A DNA stretch of 64,000 bases from Mesorhabditis belari (GCA_958450365.1 CAUEEP010000908.1:186001-250000); one strand, 5' to 3'. Positions 11,433 to 22,224 are shown, counted from the stretch's first letter. Notes: generated by a model from the letters alone, not told the origin. A program made the numbers and translations.

Positions 11433-11646
11433 AGCGTATTTTCTCTAATAGTAGTGCACCCTGAGCGTCGCCTAGATTGCTCGAAATCTCGTGAACCGCT
11501 TATCAGAACCTATCGATGTGGGGTCGGAAAATGTAGCTGACGATGAGCTCTAGTGGAGGATTAGAGCGTTGAGCTTCTGTGAAAGCTTGGAAACCGTAAA
11601 ATAGGCATCAACTCGACTCGGCAGGGTACTATTAGAGAAAATACGA
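11433..11646. mobile_element. TIR element family B, copy 2
   Basis: Same internal sequence as 11035-11252 (shared GTCGCCTA, ATGTGGGGTCGGAAAATG and AAGCTTGGAAACCG), with a slightly shortened right end. The two copies form a direct pair separated by unrelated sequence. Confidence 0.8.
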
Positions 11647-12291
11647 TATCTATTTCGCAGAAAGTTCTCAGTAACTTTGTACTAGTTTTCAAGAGGAGAT
11701 TTAGGGCTATCAAATGAGTATAATAGTTTAGTTTATCGGTGAATTTTCACCAAACTATCAGTAAAACAGTAACGACTACGCAACTGTACGTCCAAAATGC
11801 GAATGTGTTGTGTTGTCAACAAGTTCAATCCTCTTTGTCATTCATTGGGAATAAACTGAGCTTACAAGGCTTTTTAGAATCTTCAACAAATAGAATTGAT
11901 AACTTTGCCTTGATCTACTAAAAATTTTCATAAAAATTGACGAATTTCGTCTATTTTGTTGGGTTAGCCTAGAATATTGAAAAAGTTTGCATATTTTGCG
12001 TTAGCAAGGCAACAGTTTTGGAAGATATTCTGAAACACAATTGAATTGCAACATAAATATAATTTAAATTAGATTAGAAACCAATTGGACTCAAGATCAA
12101 TTGGTAATCATTAGCTGAATTTAACAGTAACATTAAATAAACTCTGCAAGTTACCCACATCAATTGATAGCTGAAGATGAGAAAAACCCTAAGGACAAAA
12201 TTTAATTGCAAAACTTAATTCGATAGTTTTAAAGAGGCTGATCATATCGTAAAGTTTTTGGATCTTTTATATTTCTATGACAATCATTGGA
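11647..12291. other. Intergenic, no gene recognised
   Basis: AT-rich sequence with no motif or element boundary that I can support. Confidence 0.4.
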
Positions 12292-12691
12292 GTGGGACAA
12301 ATGTGACCTTTTTTTGCTCAGCTATTAGCGCACGTTTTTTCGTGATTTAAAAAGGCTCTAAAAAGCTAATACTAACCAATTTCTATTCCAAAAGTTGTTT
12401 TTCTAGGTAATTTTATGGCGTAGAATTCAAATTTTGACATATTAGAGCTTTTGGAAGCAAACGGATGGAGTTACACTAAGGGAAAAATCGACAATTTTCC
12501 GTAATTTGACCTACCCATTTTCTCTTTCAAATTGAGCTCTGATATGTCAAAATTTAAATTCTACGCCATAAAATTACCCAGAAAAACAACTTTTGAAATA
12601 GAAATTGGTTAATATTAGCTTTTTAGAGCTTTTTTAGAGAAAAAAGGTGCGCTAATGGGCCGTGGGCGCAAAAAAAGTCGCATTTCCCCAC
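12292..12691. mobile_element. Fold-back MITE, ~400 bp
   Basis: The two halves are reverse complements over most of their length: GTAATTTTATGGCGTAGAAT near 12409 pairs with ATTCTACGCCATAAAATTAC near 12560, and AAATGTGACCTTTTTTTGC pairs with GCAAAAAAAGTCGCATTT. The centre near 12480-12520 is unpaired. No coding capacity. Confidence 0.75.
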
Positions 12692-13017
12692 AAAACTCAA
12701 AAGATTCAGCGATTCAATTGAAAATTTAACAGCAAAACTAGATTTAACAAGCAATTTAATAAGCAAAACGGGGTATTTAAATACGAATTTCCCTTTCTTT
12801 GCCACTCTTTTCAAAATATTCTGCTAATCAATTGAATTGAATCACTGAATACCTTAAAAAACAAAACAATTCGGATTTAAAAGCTCTATGGATTTTCAAA
12901 TCGCATATAAAAGCTAATTTGTCTTGAAAACAACAGCGGTAACGTTATTTTCTAATGCCAGCTTCGTGACTAGAGAATACGTTTATTAAGGACCATAAAA
13001 ACAGATTCAAATACATA

Positions 13018-13410
13018 CCGTAAATACTGTAATAGTACCACCCCCATAATGACGGTGCGGAAGTCTAGCTTTGAACGAGTTTTTCTCGACACTGGCTTAT
13101 GCTACAATGCGCGCTTAGGTATCAAAAAATAGCTGGAATTCAGGGCTATCTTTTGATACCAAAGACGCATTTTTTGAAAGTACGGGCGCTTTGAAAAAAA
13201 TGAAATACGAAAAAACTTTTGCGACTACGCGACTGTACGAGGGAGGCGGGGTACTATTACAGTATTTACTGTAATTAATTTCACAAAAATGAAGAAAAAG
13301 GAGCCCGAACTGAACGAACGCGAAGCTTAGAATGGCTTTTTAGAGTACGCAAAGTTACGAAAAACGAATAACGGAATAACGGGGGTGGGATACTATTACA
13401 GTATTTACGG
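13018..13410. mobile_element. Composite TIR element with three copies of the terminal repeat
   Basis: The end CCGTAAATACTGTAATAGTA at 13018 has inverted matches at both about 13246-13272 and 13380-13410. The outer pair is bounded by TA. The most economical reading is one element (13018-13272) that gained extra sequence and a second right end, or two overlapping copies. Confidence 0.7.
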
Positions 13411-15031
13411 TAAGAACATAAGAAAAAAAGAATTTGATTTGAGAACTAACTTCTAGTTGATAGATCGGACCTGCCAAGTCTATCAGAGCTAAAATATCAG
13501 AGCAGATCAGAGCTAAAAGCTAATTTCTATGCAATCAGCCCCCATTTAATTCCCTTTCCCTTTATTTTGTCTCCGAAGAAAGCGTTTTTTGAGTGTTCGA
13601 TTGTATTTTCTATTTTCTATTTTCTATTATGATTGTATGCATTTTCTCCCCAAAAACACTCATAATTTCACCCAGACAAAGGCATCTTTTTCATTTCTCT
13701 TTCAATATCGTTGTCGAGTCACCAATGATTCAATAGAAAAAAAATTTACAATAGCTTCTTTATATAAACAAAATTCCCCTAGCTTAGAAAAATATTCAAA
13801 TTAAGAAAAATTGAAGTTTTAAAATCTATAGAAACTATCTAGTTCAAGGTTTTTTCAAAAATTTTACCCGCATTCGAAAAAACGACAATTTTACCCTCCA
13901 ATTTTGAGAATCTCTGTAAATGGACAGGTTCTGTTCGGATTTTTGACGGAAAAGGGAAGTGGGAAATGGCTGTGAAGTGACTGGGGAATGACTGTTCCCT
14001 TTTTTTCCTTTTCTTTTCTTTCCTTTTCTTTTCTCTACGTTTTCTTCCGAGCAACTAAGCCCCAATGGCTCATCTCTTTCCCGATTGGGCACTTCCCAGA
14101 ATATACAAAACGAAAAAAGAAAAGAAATGATTGTGGAACTTCTTGGAGCATATGAAAATGGTTTGAATCTTAAAAGCTTACGCAAAATTAAACGCTGATT
14201 GGCTCCATTTTAAATTGAATTTTAATCAAATGTCGCTATAAGAATCACAAAAACGATCCTCCAAAATCCAAAAGAAAGTCCTTAAAACAAAAAACTATTC
14301 AAATTATTGTTTGGCTATTTTGTTGTTGTTATTGTTAAACCTTTTCTAAGTCTTACTTTACTAAACAACAGCCAAAGCCGCTTTTTTAGAGACAAAAATC
14401 CGGCCAAAGTTGAGCATTGAAAACCTCATCTAATCATTTAATAAACTAACTCTAGAAATTTTGAATACTTTGATACAAATGTTTAAAGAACGAGGAATAA
14501 ACTTTGGTTCTCGACATTTGGTAAATGAAATGAGTTTTTGATTGACAAATTTTCGGCAACAATTACAACAGGAATTTGAGTACAGAGGAAATAAAAATAG
14601 AGTTGAAATAAGAAAACAAAACCATTGTTAGTACAAGAATTTGCGCAAGGAACAAATCGATGAAAAAGAATGTATAAACTTTATGACAAGTTATACAAAT
14701 TTCAACTTTATCCAAGAAAAGGAAATCGAATTCCTACTGTTTACTTGTTCAAAGCTTGATCAACTTTACATTTACATAAACTGATCAAAAAAGTCTTAAT
14801 ATCTTTTTGTTACGTTAGAGCTTTGGTGATTTTTATGTTATTGTTTCTTTTTAGAGATGCAAGCAATACAGTCTCACAAAGGAGCGAATCGTTGGAGCTC
14901 GAAAAGCTGGACTCAAAGTCAATGTGCTTTGAAATCTCTTCTCCGTTTCGAAGATGAGAAAACTGAAGATCCGACCTGGAGTTTTCGTGAGATTGCTTGA
15001 CTGGTTTCGGCTCAAAGACGTCAATTTGCTG
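13411..15031. other. Intergenic, no gene recognised
   Basis: Low-complexity TTTTC/GGAAAA tracts near 13990-14035 keep minus-strand frames open, but these have no recognisable domain. The stretch 14850-15000 may be the 5' part of the Tc1 relic that follows. Confidence 0.4.
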
Positions 15032-15250
15032 CAAACATCACCCTATTCTCCGGATTGTAACCACATTCAACATTTATGGGCCCATGTCTAACGAAAATTG
15101 CGTGGATTCCGCTTTACGTCAAAAAAGGAGCTTTGAGACAAGATTCAGGACATTTGGAGCTCAATTTCACACCGAACCACGGAAAAAGGATGTCAACCCG
15201 ACTTCAGAAGGCGCAAGGATGTCAAACCGACTTCAGAAGAATATAAAAGC
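15032..15250 (+). pseudogene. Tc1-like transposase 3' relic
   Basis: A frame containing TSPYSPDCNHIQHLWAHV matches the Tc1-family catalytic motif SPDLNPIEHLW (third catalytic region). It is followed after a stop by a KLRG and SKKEL-like region and a terminal RLQK-type motif. Stops and frameshifts interrupt it, so it is a decayed fragment. No intact terminal repeats were identified. Confidence 0.6.
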
Positions 15251-15416
15251 TAAAGGAGGCTCAATATGATATTGAATTTTTGTTAGAAATAAGCAGCTTT
15301 TGAAGAGAGCACGACTTTTTTTGCTTTGTTTTTTGTACATAAATAGTTTTTCGTAAAGAGTTTAGGTTTGATTTGTGAGATCTCTTGTACATCTCATTAG
15401 TTTTCTTTAATTACAG

Positions 15417-15518
15417 AAGGCTCAAGCGAGCAAGAATATTTGATTTGGGACGAGCAACAAATGACTCCACCAACAAGAACCTATTCGGAAGAAGAAAAGG
15501 AAATGGTTGAAAGTAGAG
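15417..15518 (+). pseudogene. Orphan duplicate of exon 2 of the 18964-21138 gene
   Basis: 102 bp nearly identical to 19527-19628, with matching intron flanks on both sides (about 15364-15543 corresponds to 19472-19655, including the TTACAG acceptor and GTAAGTG donor). The frame is open and differs by one Lys-to-Arg change. No other exon of the gene is found nearby, so it is a broken partial duplication. Confidence 0.85.
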
Positions 15519-15665
15519 GTAAGTGATTGTTTCAAAGACAATCTTCTGTTAATTCTAAGTTTCTAAATTTATTCTATCTGTGGCGAATAGCCACTAAAAA
15601 GTTACCTAACTCTGACAGCCTAAAAATTGGAAAAGTATTGCGGAAATCCGTGCGCCTTCATTCTA

Positions 15666-16180
15666 TTGGGTTGGTGAATTGAAAACTGCGGGACTTTGAA
15701 CTAAAATTTATTCAACATAAAACCCTCAATTCATTCCAAATAATTTCCATTATTATTGACGACTTCTGCCCATTTTACAGGCAATTTGCGGATTCCTCTT
15801 TCGTAGTAGGATTTTGGTTTGTGTGTGAGACTCAAAAATGAAGGACTGGAGATGTCAGCCGTCAGCCCAGTTTGAGCACTTTCTTCAAAAGAAACCCATT
15901 GTGGTGTCAATAGAAAAGTTGTAGAGAATCAAAAATTAGGCTTATAGCCAAATTTCTAAAAGATACACTTAGTAGTTTCGCTTAAAGTGCAAGTTTTGTG
16001 AAAATTCGTAAATTTCGCATTTCTTGAAAACCAGTTTTTGAATCGTTCTGAAAATTTGGCTATAAGGCTAATTTTTGATTCTCTACAACTTTTCTATTGA
16101 CACCACAATGGGTTTCTTTTGAAGAAAGTGCTCAAACTGTCATATGACAATAGCCTGTAGTTTTCAATTCACCAACCCAA
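15666..16180 (-). mobile_element. Mariner-derived non-autonomous element, family A copy 3
   Basis: Third copy of the element at 5908-6447, in the same orientation as copy 2 and slightly shortened, bounded by TA. The transposase remnant is on the minus strand at its left end. Confidence 0.85.
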
Positions 16181-16492
16181 TATTTCGCGCCCCAAATCAT
16201 TTATTGTTTTGCAGCTTGTTAGCTGAATATCTTGTGTTAAACCCTATAAAACGTAACTGTTGTTTATTTGATGTGTTTTTACTTTTTTCTGCTTTCCTTT
16301 CATCATGTGAAAGTTTTGTTCTAATTAGAACGAAATTATTTCTGTTTTATCGTCGCTTTTAATTCAATTGTCGATTTTGTGTGAAAATTGCTCAAGTGAG
16401 AGCCCAAAAATTTTGAGTCAGTCGGCTATTGAATAAAGTGTCTTAGTTCAATTGAGATCAGATATCTCACTTGAACTAATATAAAGTCAGAG
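16181..16492. other. Intergenic, no gene recognised
   Basis: AT-rich sequence between a MITE and the 18S fragment, with no supported feature. Confidence 0.4.
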
Positions 16493-16690
16493 GTTCGAAG
16501 GCGATTAGATACCGCCGTAGATCTGACCGTAAACGATACCATCTAGCGTGGTGGTTTTATCTAAGCGTGGTGATCGTTTTACCGCCTTGCCGGGGAGCTT
16601 CCCGGAAACGAAAGACTTCCGGTTTCGGGGGTAGTATGGTTGCAGAGCTGAAACTTGAAGGGATTGACGGAATCACACCACCAGGAGTGG
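16493..16690 (+). rRNA. Partial 18S (SSU) rRNA fragment, pseudogene
   Basis: Contains conserved SSU core sequences in order: AGTCAGAGGTTCGAAGGCGA, CGGGGAGCTTCCCGGAAACG, GGGGGTAGTATGGTTGCA and CACCACCAGGAGTGG. It carries small changes that disturb conserved positions (TTAGATACCGCCGTAG, and ATCACACC for the usual GGGCACC). It ends abruptly, so it is a stray ~200-bp fragment and not a functional gene. Confidence 0.88.
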
Positions 16691-16869
16691 ATATCTCGAA
16701 ACAAGAAATAACGTGTCTTGAGTGAAGAGTACCAAGCACGCAAAGAATATCTCTTTACACTATCTAATGAAACAAAAGCGAGCTGAATCCGATTTTTTTG
16801 GATACAATTTGTCTTTTTGAAAAATATCAAGACTTGACCACTATATTTCTGTCTTTTTTGTTTTGATTT
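16691..16869. other. Short intergenic stretch, no gene recognised
   Basis: Sequence between the 18S fragment and the duplicated 5' flank; I see no element end or exon in it. Confidence 0.4.
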
Positions 16870-16974
16870 GCCGTAAAAGTTTGTTTTTATTTGTACTATT
16901 TCTCTGTCTTTTTTTGTTTAGATTCTTTATTTTTATTGTTTTTATTTGCTTATCGAATTGCAAGCACAAATCAG
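16870..16974 (+). repeat. Partial copy of the 5' flank of the 18964-21138 gene
   Basis: Matches about 18748-18848 (shared TACTATTTCTCTGTCTTTTT, TATTTGCTTATC, AATTGCAAGCACAAATCAG). After AAATCAG the two copies diverge: here into GGCTCA repeats, downstream into the gene's 5' region. With the exon-2 copy at 15417 this indicates a once-tandem gene duplication now broken up. Confidence 0.7.
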
Positions 16975-17335
16975 GCTCAGGCTCAGGCTCAGGCTTAGGC
17001 CCAGGCTCAAGCTTAGGCTCAGGCTTAGGCTTGGACTTAGTGCGAAGGCTAGCGGCTAGCGCCTAGCACTAAGTCTATTTGGGTTTGGGCTGAACCCCCA
17101 TTTTCTGGATCTCAGCCAGTTCTCGGAGCTAAGGTGCAAGCTATTGCCCTTGTGCTTGCGCCTCCCATGGGAGTATGCTTACAAAATTTCAGGTCACTCT
17201 CGTGTCTGGAAGTTGAGATATAAAAAGTGGTTTTTACGATTTTTTTGACATAGCGTAAAACGTCGAGATAGGTCCAGCTGAGTCTCCCAAAGCGGTTAAA
17301 GAAAAATTAGGCTTAGGCTCAGGCTTAGACTCCAT
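16975..17335 (+). repeat. Degenerate TTAGGC/CAGGCT telomere-like repeats with flanking module
   Basis: Contains runs of GGCTCA and GGCTTA at 16975-17035 and 17307-17330, close to the nematode telomere unit TTAGGC. The module between them (17036-17160) is present inverted at about 19795-19905. It may be a dispersed subtelomere-like repeat. Confidence 0.6.
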
Positions 17336-17339
17336 TCTA

Positions 17340-18609
17340 TTAGGTTGGCAACTTAATAATGACGCGTTTATGTAACAAATCATTTATTTCAAAAAAACAC
17401 AAAAGAAGAGCTTTCAATTCGGAAGGTATTCTCCATTAGTATCTATGACTTCTTCCCATCTTCTGCGCAAATCCCGGATCCCATCCTCGAAGAACTTGGG
17501 AGTTTTTGAGGCGAAGTAGTCACTAACTGCTTTTATGACCTGATCATGATCATCGAACTTTTCTCCCTCCAAAAAGTGCTTCAGCGACCGAAACAAAAAG
17601 TAAACTGAAGGAGCCAGATCAGGTGAATAAGGCGCGTGGGGTAAAACTTTTCAGCCAAGTTCCTCGATTTTCTTATAATTGATCTTTGCAGTGTGAGGTT
17701 TTGCGTTGTCGTGTAAAAATCTGACTCTCTCCGGTTTGAGCCGCAATTTCTTCAAAGACTCGTTAACTCGCATTAATTGCTTCGAATAAAGATCAGCATC
17801 GACGGTTTGGCCAGGTTTAGCACTTCATAATGCACCAATCCCTTGAAGTTCCACCAGCAACAGAGCATTGTCTTTTTCCCATGGATATCCGGTTTGGGAG
17901 TGGTTTGCGGGGTCTGCCCAGTAGATAGCCATTGATTTTTGCGTTTAACGTTCTCGCGTTTTGCGTTTAACGTTCTCTTGATCCACGTTTCGTCAGAAGT
18001 CAAAACCCTGTGAAAAAAGTCGTTTGATTTACATTTTTGTAGCAAAATTGTGGCGACATTGACACGGGCCATTTTGTTGCTTTGGGTCAGTTCGTGAGGA
18101 ACCCATTTTCCAACTCGATTCTTTTTCCCAAGTCTGTGTAAATAGTTTTCGATTGTCGTATGGGATACTTCAAATATTTCTGCCAACTCACGAACGGTGA
18201 GTGTTGGGCAATCTTCAATTAAGGCGAGCAAGTCATCGTCGACCACTTCTGGAGGATGCCCTTGGTGTGGCTCCTCTACGAGGCTTTTATCGCCGCCTTG
18301 GAATCTTTGAAACCATCGTTGACATTGCCGAATGTGTATACTTTCCTCTCCAAAAACAGTGATGATCGTGCGATGAGATTCAGCTGGTGATTTTCCTTGT
18401 TTAAAATCGTAGAACAATGCAACTCGAATACGGGATTTTTTTGTCCTCCATTTTTTGCCAAAAAGCGAATGATGAAATTTGGAGCACTAAATGTTATTTA
18501 TGCAGACATCTTTTACTTTGTATATATGCAAAAAGAGGGAAGAAACGGTGCTTGAAATTACAGAAAACATGTTAAGTAGTGACGCGTCATTATTAAGTTG
18601 CTAACCTAA
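17340..18609 (-). mobile_element. Full-length but inactive mariner transposon
   Basis: 1270 bp between TA dinucleotides, with ends TTAGGTTGGCAACTTAATAA and its near-exact complement. The minus strand encodes a mariner transposase: an N-terminal HTH region with the CQRWFQRF motif, WVPHEL, first catalytic Asp in TSDETWI, second in FLHDNAKPH and the usual C-terminus. It is dead in several ways: a frameshift near the start (about 18435), a duplicated 15-bp segment near 17945-17975, a second frameshift near 17815, an in-frame stop before KVLPHAPYSPD, and Val in place of the third catalytic Asp (APSVYFLF). Confidence 0.92.
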
Positions 18610-18690
18610 TAGTTAATCAATTTTGATTAACTAGAACGTCTTGAGCCTGATGACTGAAAAAGAAAGAAAGACCGCAAAGGGAATAAAAAG

Positions 18691-18759
18691 AAAGTTTTAC
18701 TGGAAAGCTGTTCAATTCAACCGTCGACTTTGAATTGAACAGCTTTCCAGTAAAACTTT
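18691..18759. repeat. Perfect 30-bp inverted repeat with 9-nt loop
   Basis: The arms 18691-18720 and 18730-18759 are exact complements, separated by CCGTCGACT. It lies about 200 bp upstream of the start codon at 18964. It could be cruciform DNA, a tiny MITE, or part of a 5' untranslated leader. Confidence 0.9.
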
Positions 18760-18963
18760 GTTTTTATTTCTACTATTTCTCTGTCTTTTTTATTTTGATT
18801 TTTTGTTTTTATTATTTTTATTTGCTTATCAAATTGCAAGCACAAATCAGAGCGGGAAAACGAGCGCGAATCACCATGTTCTTATCAATTTCTCGTCAAG
18901 TTCCTCACAATCAAAATTGATTTCTTTCCACTTTTCACTATTGCACTTTCCAATTTCACAACA

Positions 18964-21138
18964 ATGGATCCAGATTCTCTAAATTCTCTACAGGATTCTC
19001 TAAATCTTCTACAATCGGAAATCACGGATTTTACTCTGAAAAACGAGGAAATCATCAAGAATTCCCTTGACAATTACCGATTGAGACTCCGTTTGAAACC
19101 GATTGCCGAATTGATTTCACAATATGAAATTCGTGAGAAATTGAATGCTTTCAAAATCCCTCAAAAATCAGCTCTTCAAGAAGAATTTATCAAGCTAGAT
19201 GCAAAATTTCTCAATGAAGCAGAACACTATCTGTCTATTGCCAGTTTCTATAATGTACTTCGATTGACTGTATTCAAAGTCTTTGAGTTCTTTCGAGAAG
19301 CGTCAATCCATCGCCGAATTTCATTCAATAAATATCTAGAAAAAGCGACAAGAAAGAGCGTTCTTGAGCTCATCAAATTAGGCGATAAAGTGATGTGGGA
19401 TTTGAATAGAAGAGAAAGGGAAATTGATGCAACGAAAGCATCGGAGTTCATGTTTGACACGATTAGTAGAGGTAGGTTTGATCTATGAGATCTCTTGTAT
19501 ATCTCATTAGTTTTCCTTGTTTACAGAAGGCTCAAGCGAGCAAGAATATTTGATTTGGGACGAGCAACAAATGACGCCACCAACAAAAACCTATTCGGAA
19601 GAAGAAAAGGAAATGGTTGAAAGTAGAGGTAAGTGATTGTTTCAAAGACAATTTTCCGGACAGGCTAAGCCAGGGTTAGGCTTAGACTAATCATAGCCTA
19701 AGCTTAAGCCTAATCAACTTCCAGACACAACAGAGACCTAAAAATTTCCCAGGATGCCCCTATGGGGGGGCGCATGCACAACACCAAGCGGGTGTGCCTT
19801 AGCTCCGGGAACTGGTTGAGATCCAGAAAATGGGGGTTCAGCCCAAACCCAAATAGACTTAGTACGAGGCGTTAGCCGCTAGCCTTCGCACTAAGTCCAA
19901 GCCTAGGCCTGAGCCTGGTTTGGCTTGGTCCACAGCAGCTTGACCTGGCTTGGCTTGGTCCACAGCAGCTTGGCTTGGCTTGGCTTGGCTTGGTCCACAG
20001 CAGCTTGACCTGGCTTGGCTTGGACCACAACAGCTTGGCCTGGCTTGGCTTGGTCTACAGCAGCTTCCGGGCATATAATATTGGGTTGGGGAGAATGAAA
20101 TGGTGCCGAAAATCAAAGAAATTTCTACAAATTCTAGCAGACTTTGTCAAATGATACGCGTTTGATATCAGTAGAAAGGTTAACTCTACAAAATGGCATT
20201 TAAACGAGGGTTCAAACAGCACCTCAGTCCATTTTTACACAAAATCTATAAACTATCATTTAGAGAAAACGATTGGAGGGAACTTTCTGAAAATTTGGCA
20301 ACTTATGTAATTAAGTGTACTTTATCTTTTTTATGTAGACACTAAAGAAGGTTTCTTTAAAAGAAACTGTTCAAACGATGAGTCAAACTCTTTGCCAGAC
20401 TAGCTGTGTTTGGGAGTCAATAAACTCCACAAAAGAAAAGCTTTGTGGAATCTCTCAAAAGTCCTTTTGTACAGAAATAGTGGACCATTTTGATGAAATA
20501 AAATGGATATTTAAAGAAGGGTTTATGCTTGCAAAAATTGTCTTTAAAGTTTGACGCCATTTTATTCTCCCCAATACAATCAAACACTCAAAATACGTTT
20601 TTTTGGAGACAAGATAAAGCGAAAGGAATTAAAGGATCACATAGAAATTGTCTTTCTCAAAACAAGTTCTTATGGTCCTTAATATACGGTTTTTTAGCGG
20701 TTGACATTGACAATCTTGTTTACTGATTCTAGCTAAATTGAGTCTTTTGGTCTGACTTTAAGCTGGATCTTTTTAGTTTTAAAAAGCGAAAAAACAAAAA
20801 AAAACACGGATTTTTGACAAACTGTGTTATTGTAATCTTTAAAAATCAATTCAGAATCCTTCAAACGACTCACCCTTTACTGGCCGTATAGTCTCGAGAG
20901 TGACGTCCAAGTGCTTGACGGGAATTGGGATCAAGAGAGGAATTTCATCACATTACTGACAAAGTAAATTTTTGTTGATTCATTGTAAGTTCATTTTAGT
21001 GAAAAGTATATTCTCGGCCAACCTCAGAAACGAGAAATGAGAAGTTTTGGCTTCATGATTCAAGAATGGCAAGAGTACTATAGAGAAAAGCTCATTGAAA
21101 CGAAACCGCCGAAAAAGAAAACTTGTTGGTGTTGTTGA
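18964..21138 (+). CDS. Unrecognised 285-residue protein with basic, Cys-rich C-terminus
   Basis: Four exons join in phase: 18964-19471, 19527-19628, 20855-20963 and 21000-21138. Donors are GTAGGT, GTAAGT and GTAAAT; acceptors are TTACAG, TTCAG and TTTTAG. The long first exon encodes a hydrophilic, probably helical domain starting MDPDSLNSLQDSLNLLQ and rich in Glu, Lys and Leu. Exon 2 is acidic. Exons 3-4 contain a Trp/Tyr-rich part and end in KPPKKKTCWCC. A polybasic stretch followed by CWCC could be a lipidated membrane-targeting tail (CaaX-like), but this is inference. I do not recognise the family. Intron 3 (19629-20854) has been invaded by repeats and a MITE. Part of the gene is duplicated upstream at 15364-15543 and 16870-16974. 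Confidence 0.75.
19660..19912 (-). repeat. Inverted copy of the 17036-17160 module with TTAGGC-like repeats
   Basis: Lies in intron 3 of the 18964-21138 gene. It contains GGTTAGGCTTAGA and CCTAAGCTTAAGCCTAA degenerate telomere-like units. Positions 19795-19905 are the imperfect reverse complement of 17036-17160. Confidence 0.65.
19914..20066. repeat. Minisatellite, TGGCTTGGTCCACAGCAGCT-type unit
   Basis: About five imperfect repeats of a 20-35 bp unit combining TGGCT pentamers with GGTCCACAGCAGCT. Both strands stay partly open because of this periodicity. It is intronic. Confidence 0.85.
20081..20574. mobile_element. MITE with TTGGGTTGGGGAGAATGAAA ends
   Basis: 494 bp between TA dinucleotides. 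The left end TTGGGTTGGGGAGAATGAAA and right end TTTTATTCTCCCCAA are inverted. Internal sequence includes GAAACTGTTCAAACGATG-like motifs similar to the other mariner-type MITEs. It sits in intron 3 of the 18964-21138 gene. Confidence 0.75.
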
Positions 21139-21896
21139 TGTTTTTTTGTGTATTGATTGACTCAGAGCAAACTGCCAGAATTTGGAATCTACTCCCTAGA
21201 GTTTTGAGAGAGTCCAATAGTTTTGAAGCCTTCAAATTATCTGTAGATGTTGATCTTGCATTTCTAGTTGATTCTTGGCTTTATCTACCCAATTATTACA
21301 TACATTATCTCGTGTTGATTTCTAACAATCCTTTTCGCATGTATGTGTATGAATTTTTTTTAAAAGCCTTCTAACAACATCAAAAAAATGATAAAACAAA
21401 AAAAACGAGAAAAACGAAAGAAAATCGCGAAAAGCGGCGGAAAGGCTATTGATCTGAGGGTCGCTGGTTCGACTTCCACCGGTGACAATATTTTTCAAAA
21501 ATTTTTTGCTAAGATTCTGAAAATTTGTGTCTATGGGTTATTTTTGACGCTGATCACGAAACACATGTTTTTAGCCTAGGTTTCTGCACGGAAAACTAAC
21601 GAAACGTGAAAACAGCCATTTTTTGGCTCTGTCGCCCTTTACTAAAATAGCTGTAAAAACTTTTAGAAAAGAGATATCTCAAAACGGTTTTTACCAATCG
21701 ATCCGTCTTGAATTCAGCTTTAGGATGAGCTATAAAACGTCAAAATTCGACAAATTTAAGGTACTCTCCCAAAAAATCGGAAAGGACTTTTCCACCAACC
21801 CAATAGAACGACATCCGGATGTCGTTCGTATTGGATGCATCCATTTTTATCAATCCTTTTCGACAATAAAATTTAAAACACTATTTTTGAAAAAAA
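21139..21896. other. 3' flank of the 285-residue gene, no further gene recognised
   Basis: Contains a tRNA-like B-box stretch near 21430-21490 that cannot be folded into a tRNA. No supported coding exon. Confidence 0.4.
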
Positions 21897-22100
21897 TTAT
21901 AAGGGCCGACCTTTGATATCATTAAAGATACGGTCACAACGAATTATGGAATAGTTAGAGGCGGGGTCTAAGATAGAAGATGTAGTGTTTTCAGTCAGCC
22001 AGGTCTCACAAAAGGCAAGAACATCGTAAGAGAGAGATCTGGACAAAAATTGCACGTAACTAAGACATTTTTGTGAAATTATTGAGTGAACATTTGCAAA
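21897..22100 (-). pseudogene. Non-LTR retrotransposon endonuclease relic
   Basis: One minus-strand frame reads FANVHSI...SYDVLAFCETWLTE...NYSIIRCDR. This is the N-terminal AP-endonuclease layout of CR1/Jockey-like LINEs (N-x-x-S, then D-x-x-x-x-x-ETWL, then a Y-x-x-x-RxDR motif). The catalytic Glu of ETWL is present, but the fragment is only ~67 residues and ends in a stop. Confidence 0.7.
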
Positions 22101-22224
22101 GAGAAACGAAACAGACGTTACGGGGGGAAATAAGCTTATCCTGGAGTGGGCGAGTCGATTTCTAGAGGGAGCGGCGAGTCTTGTGATTCCATCCTGGTAA
22201 ATTTTGCTAATAAATCAATTTTAG

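Noticed and set aside
13839..14185. Minus-strand frames of 71 and 113 codons
   Set aside because: Driven by a TTTTC tract; Lys/Arg-rich with no motif.
21430..21490. tRNA-like stretch with a GGTTCGACTTCC B box
   Set aside because: No acceptor or D-arm pairing could be built around it. At most a tRNA-derived fragment.
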